From CAYJAD01 sp964368075 (GTDB taxonomy: Bacteria; Desulfobacterota; Desulfovibrionia; Desulfovibrionales; Desulfovibrionaceae): DNA of 64,000 nt. The stretch is from assembly GCA_964368075.1 (NCBI GenBank), contig CAYJAD010000006.1, forward strand, positions 13,081 to 77,080, given 5' to 3'. The notes beneath the pieces are model-generated. The model saw only the letters and a list, made by a program, of their open reading frames with translations, searched no databases and was not told the origin of the DNA. The position numbers and the translations under genes were made by a program. Positions 7,234 through 15,440 of this stretch are shown here, piece by piece (position 1 is the first letter of the stretch; each line of letters starts with the position of its first letter).

Positions 7234-7686
7234 ATGGCACGGCCTCATGTTTTGCGTCAAATTAGGCGCTTTTGTTTAGATTGTCAGGGCAATGCCGCTA
7301 CAGCAGTGAAAGCATGTTCTGATGAAAACTGTAGTTTATGGCCTTGGCGCTGTGAAGAAACAACGCAACAACGCATTGCGCAAATAGCTGTAGAAAACGC
7401 AACAGCTTTATCTTCTGATTCCTTGGCTTTATCAGAAAATGAAGAAAATAAAACACGACAAATAGAGCACAGTGCACGTATAACAACAAACATGGCCCAA
7501 AAAGCCTTGCGCATTATTCGGCGCCATTGTTTAGCCTGTGCCGGACATAGAAAAGATGTGCGTGTTTGCACAGCAAAAGAAGAGTGCCCTTTATGGTCAT
7601 TACGGTTTGGAGTATACCCTGCCACCTATAAAAGGGTACGCGAACGAATAGCCAGAGGTAGACAGCGCAGTCTCTTTGATATGTAA
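7234..7686 (+). CDS. Unrecognised protein with two Cys4 zinc-finger-like motifs
   Basis: I do not recognise a named family. The 150-residue protein carries the same motif twice: an N-terminal copy RRFCLDCQG...KACSDENCSLWPWR (residues 11-39) and a C-terminal copy RRHCLACAG...RVCTAKEECPLWSLRFG (about 96-125). The pattern is C-x2-C-x(10-11)-C-x(4-5)-C-x-LW-x2-R. The four Cys per copy suggest structural zinc sites, and the basic residues (RQIRR, KRVRERIARGRQR) suggest nucleic-acid binding; both are inference. The copies are joined by an acidic polar linker. The gene sits 12 nt after the YchJ-like gene with GGAG before its ATG, so it is probably co-transcribed with another zinc-motif protein. Confidence 0.7.
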   Translation: MARPHVLRQIRRFCLDCQGNAATAVKACSDENCSLWPWRCEETTQQRIAQIAVENATALSSDSLALSENEENKTRQIEHSARITTNMAQKALRIIRRHCLACAGHRKDVRVCTAKEECPLWSLRFGVYPATYKRVRERIARGRQRSLFDM

Positions 7687-7707
7687 CTTTTCAGCATGCT
7701 CGCAATA

Positions 7708-7744
7708 CATCTTTCTCAATATGGATGCGATATTGAGAAAGATG
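7708..7744 (+). other. 15-bp perfect hairpin upstream of pgi
   Basis: Arms 7708-7722 and 7730-7744 are perfectly complementary around a 7-nt loop. The nearest T-run starts about 13 nt after the stem, so it is not a standard terminator. It lies between the Cys-motif gene stop and the pgi start, and could be a processed terminator or a leader structure. Confidence 0.6.
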
Positions 7745-7787
7745 AAAGAACTCTCATTTTTTATCATAATAATATAAAGGAAAATAT

Positions 7788-9119
7788 ATGTCACAAAAGC
7801 ACAGCTTACAATGGTCTCATGCCTTTATTGATAGAATGGAAAAAGTTACGCCTGTAAATAAAGCCGATAGTCTTGGGGCGCGGCTCAGCGAAGAATTAGC
7901 CACCTTGCCTTTTTTAACCATGACCTATCGAGAAGAATTGGAACAAGATATGGCCAAGGTTTTACCCCATTGCCAAAAATATGAACACATGTTGGTATTG
8001 GGCATCGGTGGTTCTGCTTTAGGCGCGCGTGCCTTACAAAAAGCTTTTATGCCAGGGCAAGATGGACCTAGCCATCAAGGCCCTTGGCTTTGGATTGCTG
8101 ATAATGTGTGCCCTGCAACCTTTACTTCTTGGCTTGACAAATTACCTCCGGAAAAGACTATGATAGTGTGCATCAGTAAATCTGGTGGTACCATAGAAAC
8201 ATTATCGCAATATTTTCTTTGCTGCTCTTGGCTCAAAAAACATAGAGGACAAGAATGGACAAAGCAAATGGTGCTTATTACCGATAAACATAAAGGCTTT
8301 TTGCGCCAAGAAGTGCAAGAGCACGGCTTTTCCTCTCTCACAGTTCCGGACAATTTAGGCGGAAGATACTCTGCTCTTTCTGCTGTGGGCATGTTGCCGG
8401 CCGCTTATATGAATATGGATTGGAAAGGATTGTTAGATGGTGCAGCCTCGGTGGCGGCTCCCTTAGTAGCAAACCCACATAATATAGGGCAACACCCTGC
8501 CTATTCTTTGGCTACGTGGGCGCATGCCTTAGAGCAAAACAACTATTCTGAGATAATTTTCTTCTCTTATATTCCGCAATGGGCAACCTTTGGCCCATGG
8601 TTTGCGCAGCTTTGGGCAGAAAGCCTTGGCAAAGAAGGCAAAGGTACCATGCCCATAGCCGCTGTGGGAGCCACCGACCAGCATTCGGTGAACCAAATGT
8701 TTTTGGATGGGCCACGCAATAAAGCTTGTCTTTTTCTTGGTACAGATTCCTTACCCCAAGGACCAAAATTTACAGAAAAGCTTCCAGAATCGTGGCAGTG
8801 GTTGCAAGATAAATATTTTGGTGAACTTTTGCAGGCTGAAGCCTTAGGCACAGCCATGGCCTTAACACAGCATAAAGTGCCCATGGTACATATGCAAATG
8901 GCTAGCATTGATACAGCTGCCGCCGGCGCCCTTATGCTTTTATTAGAAGCCGCAACAGTATTCACCGGTTGGCTTATGGAAATCAATCCCTTAGATCAGC
9001 CTGCTGTGGAACTGGGCAAACGCTTGGCCAATGCCCGTTTAGGAGCACCTAATTTAACCAAAGAAAATGCAGATCTTGCTACCTATTTAGGTATACAAGA
9101 AAAAATTCAAAACTTTTAA
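7788..9119 (+). CDS. pgi: Glucose-6-phosphate isomerase
   Basis: Pgi interconverts glucose 6-phosphate and fructose 6-phosphate in the cytoplasm (glycolysis/gluconeogenesis). Family signatures are present in order: VLGIGGSALGARAL (near residue 70), the phosphate-binding CISKSGGTIET (near 128), PDNLGGRYSALSAVG (near 187) and a C-terminal INPLDQPAVELGK. At 443 residues it is a short-form bacterial enzyme rather than the 550-residue E. coli type. The ATG at 7788 follows AAGGA. The gene is probably its own transcription unit, preceded by a hairpin and followed by a long stem at 9146-9195. Confidence 0.95.
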   Translation: MSQKHSLQWSHAFIDRMEKVTPVNKADSLGARLSEELATLPFLTMTYREELEQDMAKVLPHCQKYEHMLVLGIGGSALGARALQKAFMPGQDGPSHQGPWLWIADNVCPATFTSWLDKLPPEKTMIVCISKSGGTIETLSQYFLCCSWLKKHRGQEWTKQMVLITDKHKGFLRQEVQEHGFSSLTVPDNLGGRYSALSAVGMLPAAYMNMDWKGLLDGAASVAAPLVANPHNIGQHPAYSLATWAHALEQNNYSEIIFFSYIPQWATFGPWFAQLWAESLGKEGKGTMPIAAVGATDQHSVNQMFLDGPRNKACLFLGTDSLPQGPKFTEKLPESWQWLQDKYFGELLQAEALGTAMALTQHKVPMVHMQMASIDTAAAGALMLLLEAATVFTGWLMEINPLDQPAVELGKRLANARLGAPNLTKENADLATYLGIQEKIQNF

Positions 9120-9145
9120 TTTTGTAAAAAATACGCCTAATTCAT

Positions 9146-9195
9146 AAAGAGTAACAATACGGCACTCTACGAAGCTGTTGCATTGTTACTCTTTT
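9146..9195 (+). terminator. Terminator-like long stem after pgi
   Basis: A 13-bp perfect stem (9146-9158 with 9182-9194) encloses a 23-nt loop and ends in a short T stretch. It lies 27 nt after the pgi stop and 24 nt before the kinase gene. Confidence 0.6.
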
Positions 9196-9218
9196 ACTCA
9201 AGCAGTTTTTTACAGTGA

Positions 9219-10715
9219 ATGAACTCTTATATGACATACACACCACATAACCAAAAGCAGGAAATAAAAGATTTACCCCTTTCTTACGCTAGAAGATTGT
9301 CATGGTTTTCTTTTATCCTCATTCTTACTTCTTCCCTTGCGCTTTCCATTTTTATTGCCAATTCTGCCAGAAATAATTTACTCACCAAACATGAAGAATT
9401 TGCTGACTTGTTGGCACAAAATTTAAATCACCAAATATATCAAAGATTTACAGTGCCAACCGTTATTGCATATGGGCGTATTGCTTTAAAACAACCCATT
9501 CAATATGAAAGGTTAGACAAAGTAGTGCGCTCTGTTATGCACGGTCTTAAAATTCAACGTTTTCGCTTATATGACTTTGGCCGTGTGGTAGCCTATTCTA
9601 CAGATAATGAAGACCTTGGGCGTAGTGGTTTAGCCCCTGCTGCCGTCAACGAAGCGCTAAAAGGAAAAACCAGTAAAGCAGAGCTTCTTACCAGCTTTCC
9701 TGTTTGGCAAGCCCCTTTCCGACTTCCTTTAGAGCCTGGTTCTTTTACTTTACGAACTATTTACCCTCTTACGGGGCAAACACGCTCAAAAGATGGCGTT
9801 ATAACCAATCATATTATAGGTGTTTTAGAATTAAGCCAAGATATTACTGAGGATTACACATCAGTTCTGGCCTTCCAAGGCCTTATTGTAGCCACATGTT
9901 TATTTTCTTCTGTGTTACTCTTTATTTTTCTTATGGTGATTATCCGCCGTACTGAAAAATTATTAGCTTTTCGTGTGGCAAAAAATAAAGCTTTAGAAAA
10001 TGAATTACATAGCAAAGAAAAACTTATTAGCATGGGCCGTGTTATTGCCAGTATTGCCCATGAAATTCGCAATCCTTTAGGTATTATCCGATCAAGCTCT
10101 GAATTTTTGCTTAAAAGGCAAAAAGAAAAAGAAACTGATAAGGCCTCACAAAAAATTCTTACCGCCATTCATGATGAATCGTGCCGTTTAAGTCAGACTA
10201 TTAATGATTTTTTAGACTATGCGCGTCCACGACAACTTAAAGAAATTCCAGTAGATATTAATAAAGTTTTAGATGAAGTCATGGCTTTTTTAGATGGCGA
10301 ATTTACCCGCTGCCAAGTGAGTGTGGAACGAGAATTAGAAGAAGAACTTTTTGTTGTTGGCGATAAAGATTTACTGTATCGTGCTTTTTATAATATTTTA
10401 GTTAATGCCCAGCAAGCTATAGATGGCCCAGGCATCATCACCATAACAGGCAAAAAAAATATTTCGAATATAGAAGTTATCTTTATTGATTCAGGACCAG
10501 GCTTTCCAGAAGATACCATAGAAAATATGTTTGATCCTTTTTTTACCACCAAAGATAATGGCACCGGTCTTGGCTTGCCCATTGTAAAAAGCATTATTTC
10601 AAGTCACAACGGAAATATAATGTTGGCAAATACTGTAGATGGAAATGCTCAGGTTAGCATTAACTTTACAGTACCTGCCACCATATCAACCCCTGCCCCC
10701 ACTGCTGGGAAATAA
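9219..10715 (+). CDS. Membrane sensor histidine kinase of an NtrC-type two-component system
   Basis: The 498-residue kinase has two membrane helices (about residues 28-48 and 219-241) around a periplasmic sensor of about 170 residues. Next come a HisKA box with the phospho-accepting His281 in ASIAHEIRNPLGIIRSS and an HATPase domain (NILVNAQQA; DSGPGF; GTGLGL). The start at 9219 has no clear ribosome site, and an ATG at 9231 is possible. It is followed 15 nt later by a sigma-54 activator gene, an organisation like ZraS/ZraR or AtoS/AtoC. The sensor loop has no recognised fold, so the signal is unknown. Confidence 0.9.
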   Translation: MNSYMTYTPHNQKQEIKDLPLSYARRLSWFSFILILTSSLALSIFIANSARNNLLTKHEEFADLLAQNLNHQIYQRFTVPTVIAYGRIALKQPIQYERLDKVVRSVMHGLKIQRFRLYDFGRVVAYSTDNEDLGRSGLAPAAVNEALKGKTSKAELLTSFPVWQAPFRLPLEPGSFTLRTIYPLTGQTRSKDGVITNHIIGVLELSQDITEDYTSVLAFQGLIVATCLFSSVLLFIFLMVIIRRTEKLLAFRVAKNKALENELHSKEKLISMGRVIASIAHEIRNPLGIIRSSSEFLLKRQKEKETDKASQKILTAIHDESCRLSQTINDFLDYARPRQLKEIPVDINKVLDEVMAFLDGEFTRCQVSVERELEEELFVVGDKDLLYRAFYNILVNAQQAIDGPGIITITGKKNISNIEVIFIDSGPGFPEDTIENMFDPFFTTKDNGTGLGLPIVKSIISSHNGNIMLANTVDGNAQVSINFTVPATISTPAPTAGK

Positions 10716-10730
10716 AACCAAGGATACAGT

Positions 10731-12110
10731 ATGAATGATAAAGCGCATATCCTTATAATTGACGACGAAAAAAACTATTTGCTCATCCTTGAAACTGTGC
10801 TGCAAGATGCAGGATATAATGTTACCGCTATTAATGACCCTGAGACTGCTCTGACATTTTTAGAAGAGTCTGAAGTAGATGTGGTTATCACAGACATGAA
10901 AATGCCACGTCTTACAGGCCGCGATGTTCTAGAAAGGGTCAAAAAAAGCTGGCCACATATTCCTGTGCTCATTATGACAGCCTTTGGAAGCATTGAAAGT
11001 GCTGTAGAAGTCATGAAATATGGTGCCTTTGATTATATCACCAAACCCTTTGCCAATGATGAATTAATACTTTCTTTGCATAATGCTGTGGAATTATCCA
11101 CAGCACACAGGCAATATAAACTTTTACAAGAAGCCATGGAAATTCGTTATGGCACACATCAAATTATAGGGCGCAGTCGCGGTATACGCGATGTTTTTAC
11201 CATGATTGATCGTGCTGCCCCCAGTAAATCCACCGTACTCATTACTGGCGAATCTGGTACAGGTAAGGAATTAGTAGCCAGAGCCATTCATGTGACTTCC
11301 CCACGCAAAGAAGCGCCATTTATTTCTGTCAATTGCATGGCTCTTAATCCAGGTGTGCTAGAAAGCGAGCTCTTTGGACATGAAAAAGGTTCATTTACCG
11401 GTGCTGTGGCCATGCGAAGAGGGCGATTTGAACAAGCCAATGGCGGCACGTTATTTTTAGATGAAATTGCAGAACTTACCCCTGATTTACAGGTAAAGCT
11501 TTTACGTGTCTTACAAGATAAGAAATTTGAAAGAGTTGGTGGCGATGAACAAATTGAAGTAGATATTCGTGTAGTGGCTGCCACCAACAAAAGTTTATTA
11601 CAACTGGTAGAAACCGGCCAATTTAGAGATGACCTTTTTTATAGACTCAATGTAGTAGAAATACATTTACCACCATTACGTGAAAGACGTGAAGATATAC
11701 CCCTCTTGGTGGCACATTTTGCCGCAGCTTTTGCCGCAGAAAATGAACTTAATCCAAAAGTTTTCAACTCAGGGGCATTGAATTATTTGATGGCCTATGA
11801 ATGGCCGGGTAATATTCGTCAATTGCAAAATATTGTAGAACGTTGCACGGTGTTGGTACAATCAGAAACCATTGATGTGGAAAACTTACCGCCGGAAATT
11901 CGTGACGAAGAAGCCCAATATAAAAGCGCTGTGGATCTTTTACCTGTACAATTAGATTTGGGAGACACTTTAGAAAAAATTGAAGCGGCTCTTATTCGCC
12001 GCGCCTTGGTGCGTACTGAATTTGTTCAAGTAAAAGCCGCTGAACTTTTAAGTATTTCTAAGAGCTTATTACAGTATAAGTTAAAAAAATACAGTATTGC
12101 CGGTCATTAA
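10731..12110 (+). CDS. Sigma-54-dependent response regulator (NtrC/ZraR class)
   Basis: The three NtrC-type domains are complete. The receiver has acidic DDE at 11-13, phospho-acceptor Asp55 in VVITDMKMP, and Lys in ITKPF. The AAA+ domain has Walker A GESGTGKE (173-180), the sigma-54 loop GSFTGA (220-225, Ser replacing the usual Ala) and Walker B LFLDEI. A C-terminal Fis-type helix-turn-helix (VKAAELLSISKSLLQYKLKKY) follows. Phosphorylation by the preceding kinase should trigger oligomerisation and activation of sigma-54 promoters. I found no convincing sigma-54 promoter in this window, so the target genes are unknown. A strong terminator follows the stop. Confidence 0.94.
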   Translation: MNDKAHILIIDDEKNYLLILETVLQDAGYNVTAINDPETALTFLEESEVDVVITDMKMPRLTGRDVLERVKKSWPHIPVLIMTAFGSIESAVEVMKYGAFDYITKPFANDELILSLHNAVELSTAHRQYKLLQEAMEIRYGTHQIIGRSRGIRDVFTMIDRAAPSKSTVLITGESGTGKELVARAIHVTSPRKEAPFISVNCMALNPGVLESELFGHEKGSFTGAVAMRRGRFEQANGGTLFLDEIAELTPDLQVKLLRVLQDKKFERVGGDEQIEVDIRVVAATNKSLLQLVETGQFRDDLFYRLNVVEIHLPPLRERREDIPLLVAHFAAAFAAENELNPKVFNSGALNYLMAYEWPGNIRQLQNIVERCTVLVQSETIDVENLPPEIRDEEAQYKSAVDLLPVQLDLGDTLEKIEAALIRRALVRTEFVQVKAAELLSISKSLLQYKLKKYSIAGH

Positions 12111-12139
12111 TAGAGTATATACTAAAAAACACATTTTAA

Positions 12140-12192
12140 AAAATATGGCGACAGAATCTTCTAAAGAAAGATTTTGCCGCCATAATTTTTTA
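12140..12192. terminator. Bidirectional terminator between the response regulator and M23 peptidase genes
   Basis: A long, nearly perfect stem (12144-12160 region with 12168-12184) is flanked by TTTTTT on its plus-strand 3' side and by A residues (T on the minus strand) on the other. It serves two converging genes. Confidence 0.8.
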
Positions 12193-12213
12193 TTCTTATA
12201 ATTTGCTGAGCTG

Positions 12214-13743
12214 TTAAGATTCTTTGCCCGGCACATCCACCATCTTAGGATCATAACTGTCTAAAGAACGAGTGCCATTCATAAATTCACGTATAATTTT
12301 TTTACGCTCTTCGTAGCCTTGCTTATGCACCTTACTAACAGAAGCAGCACGACTATTCATTTTGCTATTACGTGGATTAATATATTTACCATTTTGCTTT
12401 AAGCGAAAATCCAAATGCGGCCCGGTAGAAACACCTGTACTGCCAACATAACCGATGACCTTTCCTTGTTTTACCTTGGCACCTTTACGAATACCACGAG
12501 CATAGCCACGTAAATGAGAATACATTGATTCAAGGCCAGAAGCGTGGCGAATGGTAATATGTTTACCAAAGCCACCACGCCAGCCCATATAAGTCACTGT
12601 GCCGTCTGCAATGGCAAAAATACGCGTTCCTGAGGGGGCACCATAGTCAATACCCAAATGGGGCCTGTAAGTGCCATACACGGGGTGTCTGCGTCTATGC
12701 GTATAGCCAGAAGTTACGCGAATAATATCCAAGGGGGTGCGTAAGAAAAATCTTTGCATATTTTCACCCTTGGCATTGTAATGTTTTTCATTTTTATTGG
12801 CATCATAATATAAAAAACTTTCTATAGTTTTATTCTTATTAGTAAAAGAGCCGCCAATACTGCGTCCATACCCTTTAAATTTTCCATTCCTATATAATTT
12901 TTCCACTAAAACAGAAAAACTATCGCCAGCTTGAATTTCTGAGTTAAAGTCTATATCCCATTTAAACATACTTAATAAAGTATGTGAAAGCTTGTCTGGG
13001 TCTTCATTCAGTTCTTTAATGGTGTTATAAGGATTTTCTTTAATGGTGCCTTTAATAAAAGCAAGTTTTTTATCATACAAAATTTCTTCACGATAAGATA
13101 TAGGTTTGTCGCCGCTGTTATCTAATATAAGCTTTTCTTCATCATCAATTTCATATTCAAAGCGTTCAATAATATTTTTTTCTGCATTATGTATAATTTT
13201 ATAAGGACGACCCACTTGAAATGCTGTTACTTTATATATTTTTTTAATGGCATCAGATAGATTATAAGCAGATTTTTTGTCCGTATATTTTTCAAAAATA
13301 ACCAAAAGACTATCACCATTTTTAATTATTTCTCTAACAACACCTTCTTTATTAAGATCTGCATTTTCTTCTTTTTTATCTGCCGTTAAAGTTTCCTCAG
13401 TAGCTATGTCAGTTTTTTTATCTTCATCTAAAAAAAATTTTTTATCTTCTTCGTTCTCTTTATTCTCTTGTTCTGCCGTTTTTACTTCCGGGGCAATTTT
13501 TTCATCATTTATGGCGATGGATGTTTTTTCTTCGCTTTTTGCTGTGCTACTAGATAAAGTAGGAGCCAGTAAAGGCTTTTCCTGCTCCGTTAAAACTTGC
13601 GCAGGTTGTTTTTCTTCATCACTATTTTTTTCAACCGTGGCCACTTGTTGACTTGTAAACGATTCCCACATTTTCGGCCCTAACATACCGCCGCAAATAA
13701 AAATTACTAAACCAAGAACAACAAAAACAAAATTACGTAACAT
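12214..13743 (-). CDS. M23-family peptidoglycan peptidase with N-terminal membrane anchor
   Basis: The protein is inferred to cut peptidoglycan cross-links in the periplasm. Residues 5-25 are a membrane anchor. Residues 35-140 form a Lys/Glu-rich, low-complexity spacer. An OapA/LysM-like region follows (KNGDSLLVIFEKYTDKK), and then the LytM (M23) domain near residues 375-470. Zinc-site motifs are HLGIDYGAP (His and Asp) and MYSHLRGY. The last motif reads TGPHLDFRLK, with Asp in place of the second His of the usual HxH. Activity is therefore likely but should be checked. The layout resembles MepM-type endopeptidases. It is transcribed divergently from dnaA. Confidence 0.85.
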   Translation of the reverse strand: MLRNFVFVVLGLVIFICGGMLGPKMWESFTSQQVATVEKNSDEEKQPAQVLTEQEKPLLAPTLSSSTAKSEEKTSIAINDEKIAPEVKTAEQENKENEEDKKFFLDEDKKTDIATEETLTADKKEENADLNKEGVVREIIKNGDSLLVIFEKYTDKKSAYNLSDAIKKIYKVTAFQVGRPYKIIHNAEKNIIERFEYEIDDEEKLILDNSGDKPISYREEILYDKKLAFIKGTIKENPYNTIKELNEDPDKLSHTLLSMFKWDIDFNSEIQAGDSFSVLVEKLYRNGKFKGYGRSIGGSFTNKNKTIESFLYYDANKNEKHYNAKGENMQRFFLRTPLDIIRVTSGYTHRRRHPVYGTYRPHLGIDYGAPSGTRIFAIADGTVTYMGWRGGFGKHITIRHASGLESMYSHLRGYARGIRKGAKVKQGKVIGYVGSTGVSTGPHLDFRLKQNGKYINPRNSKMNSRAASVSKVHKQGYEERKKIIREFMNGTRSLDSYDPKMVDVPGKES

Positions 13744-14011
13744 ATTAAATCCTATATTTTTTTATTGTGACAGATACTAAAGGTCAGAAAGGTAATTTCT
13801 TAAGCATTTTTGTGAGTTATAATCGTATAGCTAAATATTGTCTAGTTTTACTACCCAAAAAACATTTTAGCCAATAGATTTTTTCAAAATGATACTTCTA
13901 ACCTCTTAAAATTATAAATTTTAATATGAGAAAATACACTTGTTAAAGTAGTAATATTTTGCTATATGAGTTCTTTACATAAGAATATTATTACTTTTAT
14001 TGTTCAACTTT
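13744..14011. other. AT-rich divergent gap, possible oriC segment
   Basis: This very AT-rich gap lies between the M23 gene (minus) and dnaA (plus), and by position is a candidate origin or promoter region. I searched by eye for TTATNCACA-type boxes on both strands and found none. The candidacy rests only on location and composition. Confidence 0.3.
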
Positions 14012-15301
14012 ATGAATAAGATAAATTATTTCAGACAATTAATAAAAGAAGAACTCTATGAAATTTGTTCTCCATCTCTAGTGGATGGTTGGTTTTTGTC
14101 GCTTTCCCTTCACTATGAGGCAGAGAAAAATATACTTACCATCATTTTTCCCCATGTTTTTTTTGAAAACTGGTTTATCCAAAATTATAAAAAGTTTTTC
14201 GAACAAGCTGTTAGTAAAGTTTTTCAAAAAGAACATAGAGTGCCTCCTCAAACCAGTTACAAACAGCCCAAACAAGAAAATAATTCAGCTTCTTTTTTTC
14301 ATAAAACCCAAAAAGAAAAAGATTTTTTTGTAGACTTTATTTACAATAATAAAAACAAATTTCCCTTGTCTGTGGCCAGGGAGCTTGCACAAAACCCTTT
14401 TAGCACAAAATATACGCCTGTATTTTTTTATGGTAAAAGCAGCACAGGAAAAACACAACTTTTACAGTGTATTAAACAGAGTATTTACCACAATTATGGG
14501 CAAGAAAAGCAAATATTTTTAGAAAGAACAGAAAATTTTTGTAAGGCATTTCAAGAGTACGGGGTGCAAAAATTTTTTGAAAGCAAAGATGTTTTCCTTT
14601 GGGATGATATACAAAATAACGAAAATTTGCAGCAGATACAATCTGAATTAATCCATTTAATTGAATTATGTGCAGAAAATAATAAATTGCTTATTTTTAC
14701 AGGGACATTACACCCTCAAGAGCAAAAAAACTGGAGCGAAACACTGCGCTCACGTTTAAACTGTGGTTTACTAGTGCAAATTAAAAATTCAGATATCGAT
14801 GTGCGCATGCGTTATACAGTGAATTTTTGCCGTAACCAAGGTATAAAACTGCATAAAGAAGATATACTGCTTGTGGCGCAGCAATGTGCAAATATTTCTA
14901 TATTAAAAGGCGTTTTGTTAAAAATACAAGCCTATGCTTTGCAAAGTGCAGAACATTTACAACATAGCGATATTAAAAATATTTTATTAGCTTCCGGCGA
15001 AGAGGAAAAAAATCTTTCTGCGCAAGATATTTTATCTTTCATTGCCCAGTATTTTGAAATGAACGAAGATCATATTTTAGGGGATGTGCGAAAACCCGAT
15101 ATAGTACATGCGCGGCAAATGGCCATGTTTTTATGCCGTGACCTTTTGGGTTTATCTTATCCTACTATTGGTAAATTTTTTGGTGGAAAAGATCATAGTA
15201 CCGTTATGTATGGTATTAAAAAGATTAAGCAATTAACAGATAGGAACAAAGATATGCAAATGATGGTAACAGACTTACGCAAAAAGTGCATGGCTCTTTA
15301 A
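14012..15301 (+). CDS. dnaA: Chromosomal replication initiator DnaA, divergent
   Basis: DnaA opens the replication origin. The 429-residue protein has the DnaA layout: N-terminal helicase-loading domain (1-72, IIFPHVFFENWF), a polar linker, an AAA+ ATPase and a C-terminal helix-turn-helix with the box-binding signature KDHSTVMYGIKKI at about 393-405. It is divergent: Walker A is YGKSSTGKT (140-148) rather than the usual GGxGLGKT, and Walker B is VFLWDDI (195-200). The ATG at 14012 is preferred over a TTG at 14000; neither has a clear ribosome site. It heads dnaN-gyrB-gyrA, the classic origin neighbourhood. I found no canonical DnaA boxes in the flanking gaps. Its relation to any second DnaA elsewhere in the genome is unknown. 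Confidence 0.88.
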   Translation: MNKINYFRQLIKEELYEICSPSLVDGWFLSLSLHYEAEKNILTIIFPHVFFENWFIQNYKKFFEQAVSKVFQKEHRVPPQTSYKQPKQENNSASFFHKTQKEKDFFVDFIYNNKNKFPLSVARELAQNPFSTKYTPVFFYGKSSTGKTQLLQCIKQSIYHNYGQEKQIFLERTENFCKAFQEYGVQKFFESKDVFLWDDIQNNENLQQIQSELIHLIELCAENNKLLIFTGTLHPQEQKNWSETLRSRLNCGLLVQIKNSDIDVRMRYTVNFCRNQGIKLHKEDILLVAQQCANISILKGVLLKIQAYALQSAEHLQHSDIKNILLASGEEEKNLSAQDILSFIAQYFEMNEDHILGDVRKPDIVHARQMAMFLCRDLLGLSYPTIGKFFGGKDHSTVMYGIKKIKQLTDRNKDMQMMVTDLRKKCMAL

Positions 15302-15440
15302 TGCAGCATAAAAAATGCACTTAGATGTATTGATGTTCCTGCAATGTTGTTTGGTTTGTTCAAAATAAAATCTATAAAATTAGGTAATTATACTTGTTAG
15401 TAACAAATATCAACCCTCTATTTTCTTCTACAGGATTATT

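Noticed and set aside
11094..11102. A perfect DnaA box sequence (TTATCCACA) in the response-regulator gene, and others in aspS and rfaE2
   Set aside because: Single occurrences inside coding sequence are near chance frequency and are not clustered.
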